Part shown: piece after piece, positions 1 to 11,140 of the stretch | Layout: each line of letters opens with the position of its first letter | How positions within the stretch are numbered: the first letter of the stretch is position 1 | Source of the DNA: Quercus robur | Lineage: Eukaryota; Streptophyta; Magnoliopsida; Fagales; Fagaceae | Length of the DNA stretch: 64,000 bases | Direction of reading: 5' to 3' | Assembly: GCF_932294415.1 (NCBI RefSeq) | Contig: NC_065535.1 | Span: forward strand, 24,206,782-24,270,781 | Translations under genes and position numbers: made by a program | The notes under the pieces: model-generated | Databases searched by the model: none | Told to the model about the DNA's origin: nothing | What the model saw: only the letters and a program-made list of their open reading frames with translations

Positions 1-139
1 CTTCTAATGGGGGTTCAGTGAACTCGACCATGACGTCTGCCAGTACCTGACCCTTGACAGAGGTACGAGGCATGTATTTGATGTCAAAAGTCCCTAGGAC
101 TGTGCCCCACTTTGCAATCCTCCCTGTGTAATAAGCACT

Positions 140-1250
140 TCAAAGTATGGCCCTGAGTGGAAGTTGAGTTAGAATGACGTTTGTATGTGCTTGGAAGTAA
201 TGGGGAAGCTTTCGTGTACCATGCACCACTGCCAGGATGGCTTTCTCCAGCGGTAGATAGCGAATCTCGGCCTCATGTAGTGATTTGCTCACATAGTAGA
301 CTAGCCGTTGTACTCCATTGTTAACTCGTATCAACACTAAACTCACAGCATAAGGGGTCACCGCAATATAAGAAAACAAGACCTCATCCAGCCTAGGACT
401 GGACATGATAGGTGGTTGAGATAGGTATTCATTAAGTTGCTGAAATGCCAAAGCACACTCCTCAGTCCACTCAAATCCTTTCCATTTATTCATCAATAGG
501 AAGAAAGGTCTGCATCTATCTGCAGACCGAGAAATAAACCGGTTTAGAGTGGCAGTCATTTCGGTTAGCTTCTAAACTTCTTTGGGATTTTGAGGTGATT
601 GCAAATTTTTTATCTCCTTAACATGGTCGGAATTAACCTTGATTCCTCGGTAGGCCACCATATAGCCCAGGAATTTTCTTGATCCCACGCCAAAAGAACA
701 CTTGGAGGCGTTAAGGCGCAGCTTGTATTTTCTCAATATTTCAAAAATATTTCTGAGGTCTCCCACATGCTTGGACACTACCTTACTCTTCACCACCATA
801 TTGTCTATATAGACTTCGATATTCTTCCCCAACTGAGGTTCAAACATCTTAGTCATCATTCTTTGATAGGTGGATCCCGCATTTTTCAAGTCGAAGGGCA
901 TCACCTTGTAATGGTAGTTTCCAGTGGGAATAACAAAAGCTGTCTTCTCTTGATCATCTAGAGCTAACGGTATTTGATGGTATCCTTGAAAGGCATCTAA
1001 GAAGCTCATCCGAGGATGGCCTACGGTTGCATCTACCAGCTGGTTTATCCGAGGCATAAGAAAGGGATCTTTTGGACAAGCCTTGTTTAAATCCGTGAAA
1101 TCCACACGCACTCGCCATTTTGCGTTCTTTTTCTTTACTACCACAATATTGGCCAGCCACTCAGGATAGAAAACTTCTTTGATAGCCCCCGCCTGCTTAA
1201 GCTTCGTTACCTCATCTTTGATAGTATTAGAATGATCTCTAGATGAGCCC
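140..1250 (-). pseudogene. Ty3/gypsy reverse transcriptase and first RNase H domain, broken
   Basis: RT blocks are readable on the minus strand: VDFTDLNKACPKDPF, SFLDAFQGYHQI, MPFDLKNAGSTYQRMM and YIDNMVVKS. The last should carry the YxDD catalytic pair; here the second Asp codon (near 800-802) reads Asn, which would abolish polymerase activity. A frame break near 560-575 separates RT from the downstream block, where FEWTEECALAFQQL and LHEAEIRYLPLEK mark the degenerate first RNase H of the Tat lineage. Bases 1-139 continue this pol in pieces toward the missing second RNase H and integrase. This is a fossil sequence with no expected product. Confidence 0.88.
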
Positions 1251-1290
1251 CGATAAGGTTGTTTTTTGGGGGTAATAGATGGATTGACAT

Positions 1291-1512
1291 TTAAATGGTG
1301 TCAAATGAAATTTGGGTCCACCCCTGAAGCTTCATAAGCACTCCACGCAAATACATCCACGTTTTTCTCAGGAATTCGATTAGTTCTTCCCTCTCTTGCG
1401 GAGGCAGTTGGGAGCCGACCCGAAAGAACTTCTCCGGATCATCGCCAACAGCAACCTTTTCTAGATCTTCACATTTTGCTTCCTCGGTTGATCTATTGTC
1501 AGGTAATACCAA
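1291..1512 (-). pseudogene. Ty3/gypsy pol linker between protease and RT
   Basis: The minus-strand reading contains FRVGSQLPPQEREELIEFL, the conserved stretch that lies just before the RT fingers in Tat-lineage polyproteins. It is in a different frame from the RT block at 572-1250, so the pol reading frame is broken near 1260-1300. Confidence 0.75.
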
Positions 1513-1659
1513 AGTTCTTGATTGCTATAAGTCCCTTACAGCAGAGGCCGAGGACTCCGCATTGGGCCTATGTAAGATGGCAGCCACCATGCATTGCCTA
1601 GCCATGGACTGATTCCCCACAATCTCTTTAACCTGGCTATTGGATGGATACTTCACCTT

Positions 1660-1947
1660 CTAGTGCAGGGTAGAAGAAACGACTTCTAAGGCATGAAGCC
1701 AAGGTCTAGCCACAATAGCCATATAAGGTGAATAAGCATCCACCACAATGAAGTCCACTTCCACCATATCCGAACCGGTCTGTATGGGCAGTCTAATCTG
1801 ACATCTTGGAGTAACTGTCTTCCCCTTGAAACTTATTAGTGGGGAATCATACGCTGTTAGGTCCTTAGGTTTCAAATTCAGCCCCTTGTACAGGTCGGGG
1901 TACATTATCTTGACAACACTTCCCTGATCTACCAACACTCTTTTCAC
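1660..1947 (-). pseudogene. Ty3/gypsy aspartic protease fragment
   Basis: This 95-codon minus-strand block has the retroviral-type aspartic protease signature as VLVDQGSVVKIMY. The usual D-x-G-S core is kept as DQGS, and the later PYMAIVARPWLHAL matches the ILGRPWLH-type block. The Ile-Leu-Gly before RPW has become Ile-Val-Ala, another sign of decay. It sits between gag and RT as expected for Ty3/gypsy. Confidence 0.8.
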
Positions 1948-2419
1948 ATCATACCCCCTATCCTGAGTGTGACTACCAAAGCATCGCCATGGGGTTGGAT
2001 AGTTCCGATCTTATCGTCGGCCGAGAAGCCCAGAACCAGCGGGGCCTCTATTCTAGCTCTGAATTGCTGTCTTTGGTTGATAGCCAAGTCACAGACATCA
2101 CTTTGGAGGGACAAGAACCGGTCCTACTGGGGTCAATGAAGATGACATTGATTGTTCCCAGAGGAGGTCTTGAAGAAGCATCTCTCCGAGGATTCGAACT
2201 TGTCTACCCCGCTTGGCCACTAGAATGGTGCAGCTGTTGCTTCAACTTCCTTTCTCGGACCAACTGGTCCAAATGGTTCCACAAATTTTTGCAGTCTTCT
2301 GTAATGTGCCCTTGGTCCTAATGATATTGGCAATAAAGGCTTTGGTTGCGTCTCATAGGGTTTCCAGCCCTCTTGTTTGGCCATTTGAAGAATGGCTAAT
2401 TCTTAATCTTCTCTAGAAC

Positions 2420-2983
2420 CTGATGCACCGACTCTCGGAATACTGCATTAACGGTCTAGGTGTTGGTAAACCCTGATTGTCCAGCAAAATCTTTTCGAGG
2501 TTGGTTGTTATTGAATCGGTCCGACCTAAAATCCTTCCTCTCCTGAGTGATAACCTTAGCCTTTCCTTTACCCAGTTGCTAGTCTTCCTCAACCCTTTTA
2601 TACATGTTAATCCAGTCCCTAAGCTGGCGCAGGCTGATGACTGGTTTTCCTGTTAGGGACTTTCTTAAACCATGCTCAGTTGGGAGGCCACTCTTGAAGG
2701 TACTGATGGCGACGTCCTCAAAGTTACCATCTATCTCATTGTACATCTCCCAATACCTGTGCGAATATGTTTTCAAGGTCTCCCCTTATTGCATGGACAA
2801 AGACAATAGGGAGTCTAAGGGCCGAGGGATCCTGGTACATGTGATAAAACGGGAGCCAAATGCCCGAGTGAGCTCCTTGAAGGAATTTATGAAATCAGTC
2901 CTCAGGCCGTCGAACCATCTCATCGCCATAGGTCCCAAACTGGATGAGAACACTTTGCACATCAAAGTTTCGTCCTTAGAACA
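2420..2983 (-). pseudogene. Ty3/gypsy gag (capsid) fragment, truncated at its N-terminal side
   Basis: The minus strand reads MCKVFSSSLGPMAMRWFDGL, FKELTRAFGSRFITC, RPLDSLLSL and then, after a frame break near 2780, MYNEIDGNFEDVAISTFKSGL and GLRKSLTGKPV. These are conserved segments of the plant retrotransposon gag domain. The N-terminal part of gag is missing. Gag similarity ends within a few bases of position 2984, where the left arm of the inverted-repeat cassette starts. Confidence 0.8.
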
Positions 2984-4016
2984 GGCAACCAAACGCAATA
3001 TCAGCTGAAACACACGATTAGCCAAAACCCGAAAATACCATAGATTGGTTAAAAAAAAGATTAAAAAAAAAACTAACGTGAGATGAGAGAAAAAACCCAG
3101 ATTGAGCACCCCAAAATTTTCAAAACCCAAAGAATACAAACCCAGAAATGTGGAGGACACCACAGGAGGGCTCACTCCGAGGTCAGCTTTCGGCTGCTCG
3201 ATGATATAATGATGGATATATCACTGTCTGATGCTTTTAACAACGGAGGTGGCGGCGGCGGCGGCGGCGGTGGGTCCTCCACTGCTAGTTTGGATGAGAT
3301 CGGATCCGAGGATGACCTTTTCTCGACCTATATTGATGTTGATAAACTCGGTGGTGCGGATCAGAGTGGCGTTGAAGGAAACGGTAATGGAAATGGAGAG
3401 AAGAGTGGTGGTGGTGGTGGCGGGCGGCGGTAGAGGTAGGCACAGGCATAACAGTTCCGTTGATGGGTCCTCCACTACGACGTCGTCTACAGGTGTGTTT
3501 GGCGAGATTATGGATGCCAAGAAAGCCATGCCTCTATGATTGCGTTTGTTAAGTTAGATCTCTCTTTTTCTAAGCTACAGTTAAATGTTGTTGCAACAGA
3601 TATTTGCTTTTGATCTCAAACACCAGGTTTTTTTTGTTTGTTGCTTTCCAAACCTTAATATTTACGAACACACATAATGTTTTTAAAAGAAATTATGTTT
3701 TGTAGATCCATTGGTTTGTAATTTTAACTCGTGGGTTTGAAGGTTCTCACATTTTGGATATTATCATTTGAAATTTACTTCGTAATTTTTTTTTCTCCTG
3801 GTAATTTTATAATTTACATCTGATTCTCTTGCTGCTTGATCGATGTTTTCTAGGTTTGTGTTAATTTTTTGGGTTTGTATTCTTTAGGTTTTGAAAATTT
3901 TGGGTGCTCAATCTGGGTTTTTTCTCTCATCTCACATTAGATTTTTTATCCAATCTATGGTATTTCTGGGTTTTGGCTAATCGTGTGTGTTTCAGCTGAT
4001 ATTGTGTTTGGTTGCC
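2984..4016. repeat. inverted-repeat cassette around a bZIP gene fragment
   Basis: The left arm (2984 to about 3146) is the reverse complement of the right arm (about 3869-4016). The match runs about 150-160 bases, roughly 90 percent identical by eye with small indels. Both arms include GATTGAGCACCC / GGGTGCTCAATC and the block CAGCTGATATTG. Between the arms lie a broken bZIP coding fragment and about 330 bases of AT-rich, intron-like sequence. The arms could pair in a transcript into a long hairpin. I do not know the element type; a captured-gene fold-back or a local inverted duplication would both fit. Confidence 0.7.
3145..3539 (+). pseudogene. bZIP transcription factor (group I, VIP1/PosF21-like) 5' fragment
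   Basis: The plus-strand reading HHRRAHSEVSFRL, then SSTASLDEIGSEDDLF and STYIDVDKLGG, is the characteristic N-terminal region of plant group I bZIP proteins (VIP1, RF2a, PosF21 type). A poly-glycine tract of GGC/GGT codons sits at about 3246-3273. After the GGT/GGC run near 3405-3430 the frame shifts, and the protein continues in another frame with VDGSSTTTSSTGVFGEIMDAKKAMP, which normally leads into the basic region. The basic region and leucine zipper are absent, and no splice donor is evident at the break. This is therefore a decayed gene fragment, not a working factor. Confidence 0.8.
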
Positions 4017-4019
4017 AAC

Positions 4020-4605
4020 AAAACAATGACTGGGTTTGTGTTCTTGTTTGTTCATACTCAAAATAAAGCTAGATCTCAATTTATATTATTTTTGGTTTTT
4101 ATTTCTGTTTTTTCCTTTTTTTTTTCATTTAGTTAAAATTCATAAATTCATTTTTTATTTTTAAAAGATGACGTGGCATTTTTAAAATGCTAAATAATAT
4201 ATTATATTATTATCTTAATGCTGACGTCAGCATTTAGTGTGCTAGCGATGCATTCCGTCTACCACCTAGGACTTTGTCGTTAAGGCACTAATGGAAAGGA
4301 CTAAAATAAATGGCGTTTTTCTAAATAGGAATTAAAAGCGGTGAAAATAAAAGATAGGGACCAAAGTGAGAATCACGTGAAAATGTAGGGACGAAAATGT
4401 GGTTTTCACCTACCTAAAAACCTTATGGTTTGTGGTGACTCCTAATAAAATAGAAAGATAACAAATAGATTCACTAATGCATACCCAATTACTCAAGTGT
4501 TCATACTAATCACACACATTCACACTTGTCTGGCCAAGAAACCTCCTAAAGCATAATACTTGGAGGGTCGATCGTTCAAAATCCAGTGTCAACAACATGC
4601 AAGCT
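4020..4605. other. AT-rich spacer with TE-like remnant
   Basis: No gene is visible. Around 4190-4430 the text has the look of a decayed transposon end common in plant genomes (phrases such as GGGACCAAAGTGAGAAT and GGACGAAAATGTGG). No terminal repeats or target duplication were found, so I assign no family. Confidence 0.4.
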
Positions 4606-4609
4606 TGAT

Positions 4610-4611
<2 letters not shown>

Positions 4612-4680
<69 letters not shown>
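4612..4680. repeat. compound microsatellite (TC)n(TA)n
   Basis: About 20 TC dinucleotides run directly into about 13 TA dinucleotides. This is a simple sequence repeat, likely polymorphic. Confidence 0.95.
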
Positions 4681-7600
4681 ATGTTATATTTTTATATCTA
4701 TAGTTGTCTAATAATTGCTTATATAGACCTAAGAATAAATTGTGTAAGTTTGCAAATTGGTTCATATAATATTAAATTAGTATTTATAGTTTATTGATAA
4801 TTAATATATAGTCTATTTGTAGTAGAATTTTATAAATTTTTTTTTTTGGTTGAAGAATTTTATAAATTTGTAAATGGGTAAGAAATTTTAGCTAGTCATG
4901 GTTTTATTATATATGAAAAAGGAATAAATTAATCGAGTAGTTTGTCAACAAATTCAAACTTGTTTAACAAAAAACAAATTAAGCTTAAATATGTAATATT
5001 GTTTAACGATGAACTCGTGCTTGAGCTTGACTCATGCTCAAAGTAAAATTAAATAAATTGGCCTAAAGATTTAACATTCTGTTCGGCTAGTTTCGCTTCC
5101 AGCCCTAAAGAAGCTTGACATTTGAGGAGTCACATAGTCAAGAAAGACGATGGATAGTTAACAGTAACACTGATTTCTATTTTTTCAAGATCAGTACCGT
5201 TGGTTCTTAAATATTTGCCAGATTTCGTGTATCGACAATTATGGAGTATGAAGAGATTGCAAGTACAAGGCAGTGTCACACAACTCACAATTACGGTCCA
5301 TCGGTCGAACACGTCCATTTCACAATGCACATGCAAACATAAACCTAAAAGTGGATCTCCACCATTTTGACTTGATGACAAGTGACACAAGACCGACATT
5401 GCATTTGTTTGTACGTACTGTGTCATTTTCAACCAGGTAAAAAAGAAAGATGGTCCTTTAAGACCAAACCCCACACAAATTAATAGTATTATAGTACTTT
5501 GGACTTGGGCAACCATAGAATTTTGATATAATGTTGTGATCTGAATTGGAGATTATAGACTATAAGACTCTTGTATAGAAGAAAATGAGTGTGAATCACC
5601 CAAAGTTCAAGGCAAATTCAAGGAAGTGGCCTCTATAATAATAAGACTCTTGTTGTTAGTGTGTGTTTGACAATCGATTATAAACTAGTTATCTACCATT
5701 TACAGGTCTGACATTATTTTTAGTTTCAACTCTATTTCAAATAACATAAGTTTTAGCTTTTTAAAAATAAACTAATTTTTTACTATTTATCTCGCATTAT
5801 GCAAATAAGACACCTAGCTACTATATTTTTAACAAAGTCATTATGGCTTCATTTACTTTTTTTTTTTTTTTTCTATTAATTAAAAATATGGATTAATCAT
5901 TTTTAAAAATGATTCTACAAATCCATGTAAGTGCTACTATATAAGGCTAAGCCATATGGGTTTTGATACCATTTGTCACTTTGAGGGAAAAATAGTAATG
6001 GAGTACTGACGTTCTGAGTTTGTTTCTTGTTGAGAAATTTTTATTTCTTTGGCTATGAATGAAAGGGACAAATAAACAAACCCACGTCCTCACATTATAT
6101 AGATCAAATGGGGATGAACTATCCATATTCACTTGGCTAGCAATCTAGCATTGAATGGAATTGTCTCCAGATAAGGACATGTATTACCACACAGAGAGAG
6201 AACATGATTTAGGCCAACTAATCTTTGGCACAGAGAGAAGAAAACATTCTTTTTATTATTATTTTTCCATATTATTTTGGGGCAATATCAAGTGCTTTAC
6301 AATTTTTCCATGTATCTGTCAAAATAATTTGGACGTGTTATTTTCAAAAATACAAAGCATTTTTTTTTCTTTTTTGTTAATAATCAGTAGCTTCTATATA
6401 TTCTCAGCTGGACAAGAGCCATTCAAATGAATTCAAATATTTGAAATCATAATTGTAGTAATAGTATAATGAATGAATAAAAATTCTAAGAACTCCACAA
6501 TTAAGGTAATATAAAAAAATCCTAAAAGGTTTGAATCAAGCTCTAAAATTTATCCCACTGAACGAGCACTATTACTCTCGATGAGAAAGATTATGACAAG
6601 AAATCGATAATGTCTATCCACATTAATTTGATTCTATAAAAGCAACTCTACATACGAAATGGATCTTCAATAAGATTGCAGATTGAGATGGTCATTTTCA
6701 ATGAACATGATGATAGTACCCTACTTCTCTCAATGATTGAAAGATGGACATCCCAGCAACTGTCAATGCTACTTCACATCTTATCTTCTTTTTATTATTT
6801 TTTTAGTTATATTTTAAACCTTAGAGTTTAGGATTTTTATTATTTTTGAGAAGAGGATATGTTCTTTCCAAATATTTCATTCAAATCTCAAAGTTTTCAA
6901 AAACGTTTCATTTAAAATTTTTATCACGAATTCCTCTATAGCTGTTAGAAATTCACGGGATTGGTAGTTTAAATGAAACTATCTAGAATTATACGGTTTA
7001 AATAAAATTATTTAAAGTTGATAAAAAAATAACTATTTAAAACTATGAGCCTATGAGGTTTAAATGAAAAAATTATGAAGTTTAAACATTTCTCAAATAA
7101 AAATTACTTGAAACTTATCTAAAAAAAATATTGGGTTGTTAGGGTTCCACTTAAGTGACTTAACTCAGCCAATAAAGTCTATAATTTATGATTTTTTATG
7201 AGAGAATACTTTATTCTTTTATATTTTATAAAGTATGCAATGGAGAAGATTGATTTTGATAGGTTGATGAACATAAAATTATTGAGTTGGGCCATTAATT
7301 TCCATTAACTAAATTTTAATTATTAATTTTTTATTATCATATTTGATTTAGTTGGAATGGTGATAACAAAAATCATTCTTTAATTAGGAAAAATGAAATT
7401 TCCGTCTTATTTTTCTTCCCTAATAATTTTTTTTTTCGAGTTTTGACCTAATAATCTAAAATAAAAATTGTTGAAATGACATAAATTGTGAAGTTATTAA
7501 AGAAAAAAAAATGCTCATTGTAATGTCACACAGTAATAAATTAACTATTTTTTTAATCAGCTTTTTGTAATTTTTATTTAAACCCCATAGTTTTAGGTAA

Positions 7601-8267
7601 ATTTTATTTAAACTTTATAGTTTCAAATAGTTTTATAAAAAATTTATAATTTCAAATAATTCATTTAAACATTATAGGTTCATATAGTTTCGTTTAAACC
7701 ATATAGTTGTAATGTCAAACTCTTTCTTTGTTGACATGATTTTCTTATTTATTGTGGAAAAAACAAAAATATTTGATTGACCTAAAGGTATATTTTAGTA
7801 CTTTTCTCCTTTCCCTTATTGGACCTTCCTATTGTAAAATGCTTGTTTGATTCAACTTTTTTTAGACCAAAATTACGTTGGTAATTTCCAATCACCACTT
7901 TTAAGCGTTTGGTAAAATTTTGAAATTGTGTTTTTTAGTCTTGTAAACGTAATTTAAGTGTGTTTTTGCATTACATTATTTAAGTAATAATTGCAAGTCG
8001 CTACATTTTCAAAAAGTCCCCCAAAAACAAAGTTGAATCAAACTTCGTAGATTACCATAGTTTCAGCCACCAATGCTACCAGAACCATAGCACCGCCAAA
8101 TCATTCCTACTGCACTCTCGTCCACTACTTATTCTTAGTAGACTGTAGCGTCAGACAAGCATGTAATCAATCACTTCAAGGTTGGTGCTTGTACACAAGG
8201 GACAACCAAAGCCATTGGCACATGCACGCAGTTATGGAAACATAGCTACATAATTGAGAGAGAAGCA
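4681..8267. other. gene-free AT-rich spacer
   Basis: Short ORFs here (for example 5130-5516 minus and 6155-6430 plus) show no recognisable domain or codon bias. Around 6900-7090 and 7560-7720 there are degenerate repeats of a TTTAAATGAAACTAT-like phrase in both orientations, resembling the fold-back phrase repeats seen again at 37262-37593. Nothing else is supportable. Confidence 0.6.
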
Positions 8268-8505
8268 GTGGACGTGAATTTGATTAAAGAGGATAAGAAC
8301 TTTCAATTATTGATCCTGACTGTGAAAGAATGTCAACATTTATCTCACATAGCTCTTGTATATTGCAAGCGTTGTTTGAGCATGACAAGTTGTGGATGTG
8401 AATTTGGTTAAAGATGATAAGAACTTTAAATTACTGTTCATTTACTGTGAAAGAATATCAACATTATCTCACATAAAGCTTGTATATTGCAGACATTGTT
8501 TGAGC
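8268..8505. repeat. two-copy tandem duplication, about 124-bp period
   Basis: Copy one (about 8268-8391) and copy two (about 8392-8505) share GTGGAYGTGAATTTG, GATAAGAACTTT, ACTGTGAAAGAAT and TTGTATATTGCA in the same order, with scattered substitutions. The duplication is old and non-coding. It lies just upstream of the solo LTR. Confidence 0.8.
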
Positions 8506-8642
8506 TGACAGGCCGAGGAAAATACTCGCTAAAGATCGGCGGCTGTCTAGATTCTCAATAGTAACTCCAACTCCAAATTATTAATGAATGTTTTGTTAAG
8601 ATTATCGTTCTAGTATAAGTGTGTGGGGGTTCAATATACAAG

Positions 8643-9437
8643 TGTGGGGCCAGAGTATTTGTGATCCTGACCCATTTCACATTAGGGCCCAAGGCTCGCA
8701 CCAAGGAGAGGCGTAGCCAAAGACATGCAACGGAAGTCCAAATGGCCTAGAGATATAGTTGATGGCGATCCTGTCCTCGACATCCCAAAACCTAGAAGGA
8801 AGGAGCAGCACACCATCAAAAGCAGTCCCCAAAGCGCTCCCAGAAAAAAGGGCGAATACAGTATAGGAGCGGTTCAAGGAAAGGCTAAACACCTCCGCAT
8901 TGATAGGGAAAGGACCCCTGAACAGTGTGGCGACAAAGGACAAGAGAAAGGCTGCCATTACTGCAATTAAGTACTCTGCGCCTGACAGAGTCATGCTTTT
9001 CAGTTTTTACAACCACCCCAACCACTTTGGGTATGGGCTGATAGGACAAGTATCAGCTCTAGAAAGCTGAACCTACACGTGGACATTGGTGGGAGGGAAA
9101 AAGCTAGTATAAAAGGAGAAGGAAGCAGTCCAAAAAGGGGGGGGGGGGGGGGCAGATCGTCTCCAGGGCCATTGAACCCTAACGTAAAAAGAATAATAAG
9201 AACATTAAGCTCCTCGGACGAGGTCCAAGGACCGGAGTCACTCAGGCCGTGCCGAGGAGAAAGTCTTCTTAGATACGCTAGGTTCACCTCTGTGCAATCA
9301 TCACGAACACCATGACTAACGGCTGTCCGTCCACCAAGGCCTAGCCTTTTAACCCATTCTCTACAAATTTTATTGTTTGGGCTTTTAACGTTCGAACCCA
9401 ATACTCTTTGGGGATCGTTACAAATTGAGTCCTTACA
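8643..9437 (+). mobile_element. solo LTR of a Ty3/gypsy-like element with target duplication ACAAG
   Basis: The 795-bp unit begins TGTGGGGCCAG and ends GAGTCCTTACA, so it has TG...CA termini. It is flanked on both sides by ACAAG (8638-8642 and 9438-9442), a perfect 5-bp target-site duplication. An internal TATAAAAGG (about 9108-9116) fits an LTR promoter and a G-run lies at about 9138-9152. No internal retrotransposon sequence or second LTR adjoins it, so it most likely arose by recombination between two LTRs. The orientation is inferred from the TATA box. Confidence 0.75.
9108..9116 (+). promoter_or_regulatory. TATA box of the solo LTR
   Basis: TATAAAAGG lies at about two-thirds of the LTR, in the position expected for the U3 promoter. 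Activity is inferred only. Confidence 0.45.
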
Positions 9438-9442
9438 ACAAG

Positions 9443-10430
9443 CATGTAGCACTATAAAGAATGTCATTACTACGTTAATCCTAGACTTGGTCAATTTTCA
9501 ATTTTCATAAATGTTGTTTTCATAATTCGTTCATTCTTGTGATTGCTACATTACATACACAGATTAATAGACCTCGAATCCAAAATCACACTCTCCACCT
9601 AGACTGAGGACTCACTGGTGGTTATAAACATGCTCAAGTCTAAGGAAGAGGATTGTTCATGGCTGGGGACTCTAGTGGAAGACTTGAGAACATAGCCCAA
9701 AAAATAAGTGTGACAATTTCAATAATGGAGGATATGTTTCACAAGGCGTGAAGCAAATTTGGCAACCGACACTTTAGCTAGGCATTCTCTGTTTGGAGAG
9801 GACTTTGCTAGTGGATTAGAGGAAACCTTAATGCTGATGTAATAGAGTTTAAGTTCATAAAAGTTATCATCTTGCTTTGAAAAAAAGAAAAAAAGAAAAA
9901 AAAGAAGGAAATTGGGTGAATTCAAGAGATTTGAGAATCAGTTAGGACTTAGGAGTTATGCCAAATTTGAGGATTTTGATGTTTTGAATGTTTTTATGTC
10001 AAATTAAAGGTGTATATATGAAATGTAAATACCCAATTATAGGTCAAAACTTTTAACTGGTCCAGGCTATTGAAGGTTAATGTTTAATTAATTTTACTTT
10101 TGGAAATTATGGGTACCTTAATTGTTTTTTGATAATTAAAAAAAAAAAAAAATGTAGGATTGTGGGGTTAGTCACTTCCTACCTGGCGAGAAAAACTCCC
10201 ATACATATGGCCCTCACAGCCCCAAGTGCTAATGGTTACTTGAACTCAAGCACTTATTGCAAGAAAAACAAAGGTCAACCACTAGACCCCCATTCAGGGT
10301 TTATTGTCCCTTATTTTAAGGGTTTCATAAATCCAAGTTTAATTTTTCAAAATGACCTAGTAGAACATATATGAAATTGAAGGTTCTAATTTGCATTAGG
10401 AATAATCTATAGTCAGTGAAATTTATATTG
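9443..10430. other. gene-free spacer
   Basis: No coding gene is supportable. It contains an A-rich tract at about 9882-9905 and an A-run at 10139-10152. The young retrotransposon is inserted at its right end. Confidence 0.6.
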
Positions 10431-10671
10431 GGTTTTGATGAGGATAAAATTATGCTGGCCAGCGTGACGGTACATAACGGACAAGAGCGACGGTGAAGAC
10501 CTAAAAAGAGACTGACGGCACATACTTAACAAAGGAGACGGTGAATGCCTGGCAATGGTGACGAGACGTTATTGCCGTCAGCATACCTTCTAGGCTGACG
10601 GTGACCTAAGGCAAAAGGACACAAAGACGAACGTCCTGAAGGTCATAGGATATGTGTAGACTGACGGGATG

Positions 10672-10696
10672 CATAGACTGACGGCGTCAGTCTATG
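10672..10696. promoter_or_regulatory. 25-bp palindrome with two opposed TGACG cores in the LTR
   Basis: The arms CATAGACTGACG and CGTCAGTCTATG are perfect reverse complements around one central G. TGACG is the core of as-1/TGA-type bZIP sites, and here two cores face each other. The same palindrome is present in the 3' LTR at 20273-20297. It lies about 170 bases upstream of the TATA box. A dimeric bZIP binding site is an inference. Confidence 0.6.
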
Positions 10697-10862
10697 AAAC
10701 GCCTATTCTACACATTTACATGTACAAATAAATAACTTGCTCCCCACGTTTCATGGAACCTAAGGACTCCTATATGGAAAGGATCCCGTAAAATACGCCC
10801 AGGAAGACTCCGATAAGGAAAAGACTTCTACTCCAAGGAAAAGAGGGTCAGCCCTCTCTACT

Positions 10863-10869
10863 ATAAAAA
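10863..10869 (+). promoter_or_regulatory. LTR TATA box
   Basis: TATAAAA follows a pyrimidine-rich CTCTCTAC stretch. It would place genomic RNA initiation near 10890-10900, leaving an R-U5 of roughly 180 bases before the primer-binding site. Confidence 0.7.
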
Positions 10870-11081
10870 CCCAAGCACCCTCACAAACCAAGGTACGCGT
10901 AATTTACCCTCTCTAGCACTCTAGAGCAGTGAGAATAATTCTAATTTGACCTTCGGAGGGTACTTGGCCGGTACCACACCGGTACTCCCCGCTAGGTTAT
11001 TCTTTTTCGTTGTGCAGGTGCCATTAGTGATCGTACGAGGAACGTGTGACTCATTGGTGGTATTGTTTTCGGTACCATCAG

Positions 11082-11098
11082 TTGGCGCCGTCTGTGGG
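11082..11098 (+). other. primer-binding site
   Basis: TTGGCGCCGTCTGTGGG begins two bases after the 5' LTR terminal CA. The TGGCGCC start is the usual form complementary to the 3' CCA end of a primer tRNA in plant Ty3/gypsy elements. It is not the initiator-Met type TGGTATCAGAGC. The exact tRNA was not identified. Confidence 0.8.
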
Positions 11099-11140
11099 AA
11101 TCGCTTTAGCACGTTCTCGCTTTCAAGACAAGAGAGTTAC

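Larger units (their letters stand above)
1..2983 (-). mobile_element. degenerate Tat-type Ty3/gypsy retrotransposon, truncated
   Basis: Read on the minus strand, this stretch holds in order gag (about 2976 to 2420), protease (1947-1660), a pre-RT linker (1512-1291), reverse transcriptase (about 1250-572) and a first RNase H-like domain (559-140). The order is gag-PR-RT-RH, as in Ty3/gypsy, and the wording of the conserved blocks is that of the plant Tat lineage. The frame breaks several times and the RT active site is altered, so the copy is dead. It runs off the left edge of the window. On its gag side it stops abruptly where the inverted-repeat cassette begins. No LTR is visible. Confidence 0.9.
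10436..11080 (+). repeat. 5' long terminal repeat
   Basis: It begins TGATGAGGAT and ends GGTACCATCA, 9,601 bases from its partner, and is preceded by the target duplication GGTTT. It contains at least seven TGACG/CGTCA cores, a 25-bp palindrome (10672-10696) and a TATA box (10863-10869). Confidence 0.97.

Noticed and set aside
5130-5516. 128-codon minus-strand ORF
   Set aside because: No recognisable domain, no neighbouring exons and AT-rich spacer composition. Length alone does not support a gene.
10150-10295. Possible minus-strand SINE (TAGTGGTTGA and GAGTTCAAGT-like boxes)
   Set aside because: The adjacent A-run is on the wrong side for a minus-strand SINE tail and no target duplication was found.
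10946-11140. Gag frame open 65 codons upstream of ATG 11141, starting inside the LTR
   Set aside because: It crosses the LTR end and primer-binding site. The same reading appears at 20547 in the 3' LTR. It is an accidental open frame, not a protein start.
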